Positions 1 through 5,495 of a DNA stretch of 7,786 bases are shown piece after piece. Within the stretch, counting starts at the first letter, position 1. Each line of letters opens with the position of its first letter. The position numbers and the translations under genes were made by a program. The notes beneath the pieces were generated by a model, which worked only from the letters and a program-made list of their open reading frames with translations, was not told where the DNA came from and ran no database searches. Source of the stretch: an uncultured bacterium (GTDB taxonomy: Bacteria > Spirochaetota > Brevinematia > DTOW01); assembly GCA_937928175.1 (NCBI GenBank), contig CALFVP010000077.1:1-7786 (forward strand). The letters run 5' to 3'.

Positions 1-1
1 A

Positions 2-508
2 TGGGATAACGCTAAGGATATGTTACTGTCAATTGCTGTGGTGTACGATATAAAAAAAGATGAAATGCTAATATTCAATGAAGCAAACGTTAAATCTTTG
101 ATAGATTTATTGTTTTCTTCTGATATAGTTATAGGGTATAATACCAGAAATTTTGATTATAAAGTGCTTTCTAGATACGATAGTAGGTTTGAAGTATCTG
201 ACAATGTTAAAACTTTCGATATCCTAAATGATCTTATAAAAAAGCATGTGGGGGATCTTAGGATTTCTTTAGATAACCTTGTAAGGAATAACCTTAATGG
301 TAGAGGTAAAAGTATTTCAAGCCATGAGATGCCTAGACTGTTTAAGGAAGGAAACATAGAAGCTGTTATAAAACATTGCAAAGAAGATGTTTTGTTCACT
401 TATATGATAATGAAAAAAATTCTCGATGATAAGTTTATAAAGTTTGAGAAAGATGGTAAAATTTTCTTTATAGAGTTTTCTGAAGTTTTATTTAGGTTTA
501 AGCTGTGA
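2..508 (+). CDS. Predicted RNase H-fold 3'-5' exonuclease, C-terminal part (5' end outside window)
   Basis: The reading frame is open from base 2 (W-D-N-A-K-D, then the first Met at base 20), so the gene starts before the window and 168 residues are visible. The layout resembles the ribonuclease H-like exonuclease domain of the YprB/RNase_H_2 type. It has a strand L-S-I-A-V-V-Y-D, the segment V-I-G-Y-N-T-R-N-F-D-Y (N at bases 140-142, F-D at 152-157) that fits the second acidic motif, a T-F-D-I-L-N-D segment, and a final acidic motif H-C-K-E-D-V (Asp at 386-388). The first motif, expected to be D-x-E, would lie just upstream of the window. In relatives as I remember them, the last motif has Tyr four residues before the Asp; here that position is His (374-376). 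The likely role is metal-dependent 3'-5' trimming of DNA or RNA, with the cellular substrate unknown. The Met at base 20 lies inside the fold and should not be taken as the start. The stop codon TGA is 1 bp from the end of nadC, which is transcribed towards it. Confidence 0.7.
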   Translation, partial: WDNAKDMLLSIAVVYDIKKDEMLIFNEANVKSLIDLLFSSDIVIGYNTRNFDYKVLSRYDSRFEVSDNVKTFDILNDLIKKHVGDLRISLDNLVRNNLNGRGKSISSHEMPRLFKEGNIEAVIKHCKEDVLFTYMIMKKILDDKFIKFEKDGKIFFIEFSEVLFRFKL

Positions 509-509
509 T

Positions 510-1355
510 TTATTCTATATAGAAGGATAGGTCGACTATTTTGTAGTTCATTGTTATTTTGCTTGTTGATACGTAATCTATTTTTGCATCTGCTTTTACA
601 AGCTCTTTTATTTTTTCTATGTCTATGTTACCTGATGCTTCTACTATTATTTCTTGGTTTTTAGATTTTATGTATTCTGCTGATGATTTTATTTGATCTA
701 CTGACATGTTATCTAGCATTATTATATCTGCTCCTGCTTCTACTGCTAGGTTTACTTGTTCTATTGTTTTACATTCTACTTCTACTTTATGCATTGGAGA
801 GAATTCTTTTGCCATTTTTACTATTTTTTTTATATCTCCCTTAAATACTGCAATATGGTTATCTTTTATCATTATCATGTCGTATAATCCAAATCTGTGG
901 TTTACACCACCTCCTACTCTTACAGCATACTTTTGGAAAAACCTTAATCCTGGAATTGTTTTTCTGGTATCCAGAATTCCAAATTTACCTTCACTTGCTT
1001 CTACAAATTCTTTTGTAGTTGTTGATATTGATATAAGTATTGTTAATATGTTAAGTAATGTCCTTTCTAAGGAAAGGAGCATTTTAGCACTTCCTTCTAG
1101 AGAAAATATTTTTGTACCTTCGCTGAAAGTTTCACCATCCTTTAGTGAACAGCTTTTTATTCCGTACTCTTTCTCTAAGACTATTGAGAATATTTCTCCT
1201 GAAAACACTCCTTTACTGTTAGCAATTATATAAGCTTGTTCTTTTCTGTTTGGTATTATGTTTGATATAATGTCATTATTGTTTGTATCTTCGAATAGTG
1301 TATTTTCGAATAGTTTTTTACTTGCGTTGTATAGGTTTATATCGTAATATATCAT
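510..1355 (-). CDS. nadC: Nicotinate-nucleotide pyrophosphorylase (quinolinate phosphoribosyltransferase)
   Basis: This 281-aa cytosolic enzyme would convert quinolinate and PRPP to nicotinate mononucleotide, CO2 and pyrophosphate in de novo NAD synthesis. The length is normal for NadC. The active-site core is well conserved: E-R-T-L-L-N (97-102), D-T-R-K-T-I-P-G (129-136), G-G-G-V-N-H-R (148-154), I-K-D-N-H (163-167), K-V-E-V-E (190-194), L-D-N (214-216) and E-A-S-G (239-242). These supply the Arg, Arg-Lys, His-Arg, Lys and acidic residues that bind quinolinate and PRPP in the family. The ends are divergent. The usual E-D-x-x-x-G-D-x-T near the N-terminus reads E-D-T-N-N-N-D-I-I (22-30), and the usual S-x-G-x-L-T-H near the C-terminus reads S-T-S-K-I-T-M (263-269). 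It lies 18 bp downstream of gpmA and is probably cotranscribed with it. No Shine-Dalgarno sequence precedes the ATG. The related protein ModD is an alternative but less likely, since the NAD-type core is intact. Confidence 0.9.
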   Translation of the reverse strand: MIYYDINLYNASKKLFENTLFEDTNNNDIISNIIPNRKEQAYIIANSKGVFSGEIFSIVLEKEYGIKSCSLKDGETFSEGTKIFSLEGSAKMLLSLERTLLNILTILISISTTTKEFVEASEGKFGILDTRKTIPGLRFFQKYAVRVGGGVNHRFGLYDMIMIKDNHIAVFKGDIKKIVKMAKEFSPMHKVEVECKTIEQVNLAVEAGADIIMLDNMSVDQIKSSAEYIKSKNQEIIVEASGNIDIEKIKELVKADAKIDYVSTSKITMNYKIVDLSFYIE

Positions 1356-1373
1356 AGGCAGAATATGATGGTA

Positions 1374-2123
1374 TTATTTTTTTGCTTTACCTTGTGAGGC
1401 TACTGCTTCCATTGCTTTTTTGACTTCTTCTGGATCACCTAGGTAGTACCTGTTTATTGGTTTTAAATCTTGGTCTAGTTCGTAAACTAATGGAATACCT
1501 GTTGGTATATTAAGTTCTACTATATCTTGGTCTGAAATGTTGTCGAGGTATTTTACCAATGCTCTTAAGCTGTTTCCATGTGCTGCTATGATTACTCTTT
1601 TACCTTCTTTTATTGTTGGTGCTATTACCTCGTGCCAGTAGGGTAGTACTCTAGCTATGGTATCTTTTAAACTTTCGCTTAAGGGGATTTCTTCAGGTTT
1701 TAGCTCTTTATACCTTGGGTCATTTCCAGGGTATCTTGGATCAGATTTTTCAAGAGGTGGTGGTGGAATATCGTAGCTTCTTCTCCATATTTTTACTTGT
1801 TCTTCTCCGTACTTTTCTGCCATTTCTGATTTGTTTAATCCTTGAAGAGCTCCGTAGTGCCTTTCATTTAATCTCCAGTGTTTGTACTCTGGTATCCAAA
1901 GAAGATCCATTTCTTCTAAAATTATGTGTAGTGTATTTATTGCTCTTTTTAAAACAGAGGTAAAAGCTACATCAAACACGTATCCATTTTCTTTTAAGGT
2001 TTTACCTGCTTTTCTTGCTTCTTCTATTCCTTTTTCTGAGAGATCAACATCGGTCCAGCCTGTGAACTTGTTTTCTTTGTTCCATGTACTTTCTCCATGC
2101 CTGACTAAAACTAGTTTGTACAT
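1374..2123 (-). CDS. gpmA: 2,3-bisphosphoglycerate-dependent phosphoglycerate mutase
   Basis: This 249-aa cytosolic enzyme interconverts 3-phosphoglycerate and 2-phosphoglycerate in glycolysis and gluconeogenesis, using a phosphohistidine primed by 2,3-bisphosphoglycerate. The family signature is complete: L-V-R-H-G-E-S-T-W-N (5-14) with catalytic His9, T-G-W-T-D-V-D-L-S (21-29), Arg60, L-N-E-R-H-Y-G-A-L-Q-G (85-95) with Glu87, the proline run P-P-P-P (120-123), and A-A-H-G-N-S-L-R (180-187) with the second catalytic His182. The length matches the cofactor-dependent family (about 250 aa) and not the 510-aa manganese-dependent GpmI. The C-terminus ends in a lysine- and alanine-rich tail, as is common in bacterial GpmA. 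A strong Shine-Dalgarno sequence supports the start. The gene opens a two-gene unit with nadC and diverges from the 497-aa gene at 2222. Confidence 0.97.
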   Translation of the reverse strand: MYKLVLVRHGESTWNKENKFTGWTDVDLSEKGIEEARKAGKTLKENGYVFDVAFTSVLKRAINTLHIILEEMDLLWIPEYKHWRLNERHYGALQGLNKSEMAEKYGEEQVKIWRRSYDIPPPPLEKSDPRYPGNDPRYKELKPEEIPLSESLKDTIARVLPYWHEVIAPTIKEGKRVIIAAHGNSLRALVKYLDNISDQDIVELNIPTGIPLVYELDQDLKPINRYYLGDPEEVKKAMEAVASQGKAKK

Positions 2124-2125
2124 AT

Positions 2126-2135
2126 CTCCCCCCTT
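2126..2135 (-). promoter_or_regulatory. Shine-Dalgarno of gpmA
   Basis: On the minus strand the sequence AAGGGGGGAG ends two bases before the ATG of gpmA. It is purine-rich and long enough to reach normal spacing from its GG core, and it fixes the start at 2123. A similar run (AAGGGGAG) precedes the lipoprotein gene, so this appears to be a common ribosome-binding style in this genome. Confidence 0.75.
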
Positions 2136-2143
2136 GATGTAAA

Positions 2144-2173
2144 ATTGTAAATGAAACGTTATTTATATTGAAA
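2144..2173 (-). promoter_or_regulatory. Weak candidate promoter for gpmA-nadC
   Basis: On the minus strand, TACAAT (2144-2149) matches five of six bases of the -10 consensus. It sits 18 bp from TTTCAA (2168-2173), a poor -35. A start near 2137 would leave a very short leader that still contains the Shine-Dalgarno. The region is so AT-rich that chance matches are likely. It is listed because it is the best candidate in the 98-bp divergent gap, and its -35 would use the same six base pairs as the opposing promoter. Confidence 0.25.
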
Positions 2174-2196
2174 GTTTAATTTTAAAATTTTACTAT
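2168..2196 (+). promoter_or_regulatory. Sigma-70-type promoter for the 497-aa gene
   Basis: TTGAAA (2168-2173) and TACTAT (2191-2196) are separated by exactly 17 bp, with five of six and four of six consensus matches. Transcription would start near 2203, leaving a leader of about 20 bases with the Shine-Dalgarno. The spacer contains a perfect 12-bp palindrome, AATTTTAAAATT (2178-2189), which may be only AT-rich chance or could be a binding site. Confidence 0.55.
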
Positions 2197-2209
2197 ATTG
2201 TAAAGTACT

Positions 2210-2216
2210 AAAGGAG
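2210..2216 (+). promoter_or_regulatory. Shine-Dalgarno of the 497-aa gene
   Basis: AAAGGAG lies five bases before the ATG at 2222. It is a near-perfect match to the anti-Shine-Dalgarno sequence at normal spacing, so it decides the start codon and shows the gene is really translated. Confidence 0.8.
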
Positions 2217-2221
2217 AGGGT

Positions 2222-3715
2222 ATGGGTAAACTTTTTTCTAGTCTTCCGAATAGTTTTCTTAGATCTGTTTTGGAAGGAGAGAATGAAGAAGTGGTAGAAA
2301 ATCTTTTAGAAAATAAGAGAGCTTTTGAGATGGAGCAAGATAAAGATAAAAAAGTTGTTTATAAAGAAAGGTTTACCAGTGCTTTTTGGAATTTGTACAA
2401 TGACATTTTGTTAAAGATAAGCACGCAATGGTTTGAAAAAACTCCTCTTCCTAAGAGGCTTTTTGTTAGGTTTGGATTACTTGACCTTAAGTATCTTAGC
2501 GTTGAAGATCAAGAAATGATAAAAAGTTTACCTATTAAAAGGAAACCTAGTGATGATGATGTATATAACTCTGTTTATTACATTGATGAGTGGATTGAAG
2601 AGATTGGTAAAGGTAAAATTGAGCCTAGTGCTACCGACGAAGTTCCTAGAAAGAAAAAGAAATTGGGAAATATTAATGTTGTAGAAAAAGAAAAGTATGA
2701 AAGAAAGAGAGGGTTACTTGAAGCGGAGTTGGCAGGACTCAGAGAATTGTTTAGAAAAAGGCAACTTCTTGAGGAAACTGTTCTTAACAGTGTAAAAAGA
2801 ATTTATGAGTTTTCTAGGACTTTTGATGAAGTTTCTGAAGATAATTTTTCGGTTTCTTACTCTTCTTCGGAAGAAGAAATATTACAATCTATTCAGGATA
2901 ATTTAAGAGATATATCTAGGGTAAACAAAGAGATTCTTACCATTCAACAAAAAGTTGAAAAACTTTTAGATGATTTAAGGAAAATCGAAGCTACTATTCC
3001 AGATAATGATCTGGAAGAGGAATACGATGTTGATGTTTCAACTATAAAAACTGAAATAAGTACCATAAGACAGATGGTTAAGATGTGTGTAGGTAGACAG
3101 GGTAATCATTTTCCTGTTTTGGTTTCATCGATGCTTCCGAGATCTCACCTTAAACCTAATTTTAGAGAGAACGTTGTTGAATACATAAAGCAGATTTGGA
3201 AGCTTGATCCACAGATTTTTGATAGAAAAACTAGATCCTCTGTTCTTAAGATAGTTCCGTATTTTATACTTACTATAGGGTATGGTAATTATGGTATTTG
3301 TTGGGAACCTTACAATAAGTTTAATAAGATTTCGAGTAAAGGTAGGTTAGCAGTACCTATTTTTTCAAGGAATCCTAGAGAAATGGTAGTACTAGCTTTT
3401 GGAGATTTTAGATGGAATATGGCTAAGGAAGTTGCAGGGTACCATTGGATGGAAGAAGGTTTGACAGGAGATTATTACCAGTACCATGATTCTATAAAGT
3501 GGAAAGGAGACCTTAGATCTAAATTTGTTTACGATTATTACTTATGGATAACTAAAGAAGCTGAAGGGATACAGAAACTAGAAAAAGAAATTAGAAGAAT
3601 ATTCTGGTTTAAGGTTCCGTTTCCTGATGAATTGAAATCTGAGTTGAGTAAAAAAGGTTATTACTACCAAGATTTATTCAAAAAAGAAGAAGCAAAAAAA
3701 CTATCAGATATGTAA
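2222..3715 (+). CDS. Unrecognised 497-aa protein with central coiled coil and conserved-looking C-terminal domain
   Basis: I do not recognise this protein. The start is firm, with a strong Shine-Dalgarno and a good promoter upstream. No signal peptide or membrane helix is seen, so it is probably cytosolic. Residues 1-130 are mixed and charged, with aromatic-rich helices (for example F-W-N-L-Y-N, 55-60). Residues 131-150 are a likely disordered linker ending in a basic patch (R-K-K-K-K, 143-147). Residues 155-195 and 215-258 look like two heptad-rich coiled-coil helices, separated by a Ser- and acid-rich stretch (202-218). Residues 285-497 look like a folded domain rich in Trp, Tyr and Gly. 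Its notable segments are G-R-Q-G-N-H-F-P-V-L (291-300), Y-G-N-Y-G-I-C-W-E-P (354-363), G-R-L-A-V-P (374-379) and A-K-E-V-A-G-Y-H-W-M-E-E-G (401-413). No P-loop, HExxH, helicase or nuclease motif is visible. It has its own promoter between convergent neighbours, so context gives no function. A lineage-specific scaffold or regulatory protein is possible but unproven. Confidence 0.9.
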   Translation: MGKLFSSLPNSFLRSVLEGENEEVVENLLENKRAFEMEQDKDKKVVYKERFTSAFWNLYNDILLKISTQWFEKTPLPKRLFVRFGLLDLKYLSVEDQEMIKSLPIKRKPSDDDVYNSVYYIDEWIEEIGKGKIEPSATDEVPRKKKKLGNINVVEKEKYERKRGLLEAELAGLRELFRKRQLLEETVLNSVKRIYEFSRTFDEVSEDNFSVSYSSSEEEILQSIQDNLRDISRVNKEILTIQQKVEKLLDDLRKIEATIPDNDLEEEYDVDVSTIKTEISTIRQMVKMCVGRQGNHFPVLVSSMLPRSHLKPNFRENVVEYIKQIWKLDPQIFDRKTRSSVLKIVPYFILTIGYGNYGICWEPYNKFNKISSKGRLAVPIFSRNPREMVVLAFGDFRWNMAKEVAGYHWMEEGLTGDYYQYHDSIKWKGDLRSKFVYDYYLWITKEAEGIQKLEKEIRRIFWFKVPFPDELKSELSKKGYYYQDLFKKEEAKKLSDM

Positions 3716-5461
3716 TACTGCTGTTCCTATCCTTTTTGAAATTTCTAGATAATCTTCCTCTATTATTCTCTTTACTTCTATAGGTGTTAGTGCTACTTTT
3801 ATTTTGTCAGTGAGTTTTTTTAGTTCTGCTAGATGGGTGTTAATTATAATATTTTTTACGAATGGAACTGATTCTTGGGGCATACTGAAGTTAGTTAATC
3901 CCATTGCAAGAAGTAACCTTGTGAATTTTGGGTCTCCTGCTATCTCTCCACAGAGAGAAACAAATTTACCTATGCTGTTTGCTGCACGTATACAATGGTA
4001 TACAAGTTTTAATACCGAAGGATTAAGAGGTTCGTAGTATTCTGCAAGTGTTTCGTTATTTCTATCAACTGCTAGTACGTACTGGGTTAAATCATTTGTA
4101 CCTATACTTATAAAATCTACTTCTTTTAAAAATTCCCTTATCATTATTGCTACAGAAGGTATTTCTACCATTATGCCTATTGGTATATTTTTGTTAACTT
4201 TAAAATTATTTTCTTCTAGTTGTTCTACTGCTTTGTTAAAGTATTCTTTTATTTTTCTTATTTCAGTTAAAGATGATACCATTGGTACTAAGATTCTGAT
4301 ATTTCCGTAAACGTTACTTCTTATTATTGCTCTTAATTGTTTTAATAGTTCTTCTTTTTTTTCAAAGAGTATTCTTATGGATCTCCAGCCTAATGCAGGT
4401 TTTGATTCTTTATAATCCTTTTCTAGTACTTTGTCACCACCTATGTCAAGCAATCTTATTGTTACTTGCTTACCGATAAACTTTTCAGCAATGGATGTGT
4501 ATATTTCAACTTGTTCATCTTCTGATAAGAATCTTCCTTTATTTAGAAAAGCTAACTCCGTCCTAAATAATCCAACACCATCGTAATACCTTGAATTTTC
4601 TATGCTTATTTCGAAAGGATCTGAAATGTTTAACATTATACTACAAATTTTACCATCGATGGTTTTTGTTGGTTTTTCCAGTATTTCTAATAATTGTTCT
4701 CTATATCTTTCGAATTTGGTTTTTTCTGTTTGGAATAATCTAAGGGTATTTTTGTCTGGGTTTACTATAACTATGCCTTCGTTAGCGTTTAGAAGGATTA
4801 TGTCATTTTCTTTAGTGTTTTTTACGAGGTCTTTTACTGCGAATACTGCAGGTATTCCATGTTGGTGTGCTATTATTGAAGCATGTGAAGCACTTCCCCC
4901 TTTTTCTAAGACAATTCCTTTAATGTTTTTTGTTTGAAGTATTTCTAAAAGTTGTGTTGGATCTATTTCTATTCCTACTAGTATATAATCGTTTGTTTCT
5001 TCTATTTGGTTTTCTTCTTTTTCTTTTTTACCACTTTTTATTTCTTCTATATTGTTTATGAGTCTGTAGAATATAGAAGTTATATCGTATGCTCTTTCTT
5101 GAGAGAATATTGGTGATGATTTAAGTGAATTTTCTATAAAGGTTAAAAATTTTAGTACTGAGGATTTTGCACTTATTTTTTCGTTTGTTATGGTATTTAA
5201 TATTCTTGTAATTACTAAGTTGTCTTTTATTACGTTTGTAAAAAGTGTTTTTAGCTCAAGGGAGTATTTAACGTTTTTTGGATATATTTTTTCAATATCT
5301 TCTATCGTTTTTTCTATTGCTTCTTGGAATATTTGTATTTCTTTTTTTACTTCTTCTGGTTGTATCTTTTCTATTTGGAACTTTACTAATATCGGTTCTA
5401 GTATGTACGCTTTTCCTATGGTTATTCCTTTTGATATTGAGATTCCTTTGAGTTCTACCAT
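3704..5461 (-). CDS. ptsI: Phosphoenolpyruvate-protein phosphotransferase (PTS enzyme I)
   Basis: This 585-aa cytosolic enzyme takes phosphate from PEP onto its own His and passes it to HPr, the first step of the sugar phosphotransferase system. The N-terminus K-G-I-S-I-S-K-G-I (5-13) and the helical HPr-binding region (about 35-140) are followed by a Lys/Glu-rich linker (142-156). The phosphohistidine segment is G-G-S-A-S-H-A-S-I-I-A (188-198) with His193. The TIM-barrel PEP domain has G-L-F-R-T-E (297-302), G-W-R-S-I-R (358-363), M-V-E-I-P-S (431-436) with metal ligand Glu433, G-T-N-D-L-T-Q-Y (454-461) with Asp457, and L-C-G-E-I-A-G-D-P (503-511) with catalytic Cys504. All key residues are present and the length matches E. 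coli EI (575 aa). There is no GAF domain, which argues against PtsP. No HPr or enzyme II gene lies nearby. The ATG follows an in-frame TAA by one codon, so no longer start exists, and no Shine-Dalgarno is seen. Its end overlaps that of the 497-aa gene by 12 bp. Confidence 0.95.
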   Translation of the reverse strand: MVELKGISISKGITIGKAYILEPILVKFQIEKIQPEEVKKEIQIFQEAIEKTIEDIEKIYPKNVKYSLELKTLFTNVIKDNLVITRILNTITNEKISAKSSVLKFLTFIENSLKSSPIFSQERAYDITSIFYRLINNIEEIKSGKKEKEENQIEETNDYILVGIEIDPTQLLEILQTKNIKGIVLEKGGSASHASIIAHQHGIPAVFAVKDLVKNTKENDIILLNANEGIVIVNPDKNTLRLFQTEKTKFERYREQLLEILEKPTKTIDGKICSIMLNISDPFEISIENSRYYDGVGLFRTELAFLNKGRFLSEDEQVEIYTSIAEKFIGKQVTIRLLDIGGDKVLEKDYKESKPALGWRSIRILFEKKEELLKQLRAIIRSNVYGNIRILVPMVSSLTEIRKIKEYFNKAVEQLEENNFKVNKNIPIGIMVEIPSVAIMIREFLKEVDFISIGTNDLTQYVLAVDRNNETLAEYYEPLNPSVLKLVYHCIRAANSIGKFVSLCGEIAGDPKFTRLLLAMGLTNFSMPQESVPFVKNIIINTHLAELKKLTDKIKVALTPIEVKRIIEEDYLEISKRIGTAVLHI

Positions 5462-5495
5462 ACGTTAAATAATAAATAACATTTTATCATTTTTT

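Noticed and set aside
513..524. Perfect palindrome TTCTATATAGAA at the exonuclease/nadC junction, considered as a terminator
   Set aside because: It is AT-rich, has no loop and no following T run, and encodes the last residues of NadC, so it is unlikely to work as an intrinsic terminator.
706..1233. 175-codon open frame on the plus strand
   Set aside because: It lies fully antisense to the conserved core of nadC, has no Shine-Dalgarno, and its Ser/Ile/Phe-rich product is what the reverse of this A- and C-ending gene would give.
4602..4937. 111-codon plus-strand frame
   Set aside because: It is antisense to the phosphohistidine region of ptsI, where the minus-strand protein is clearly the conserved one.
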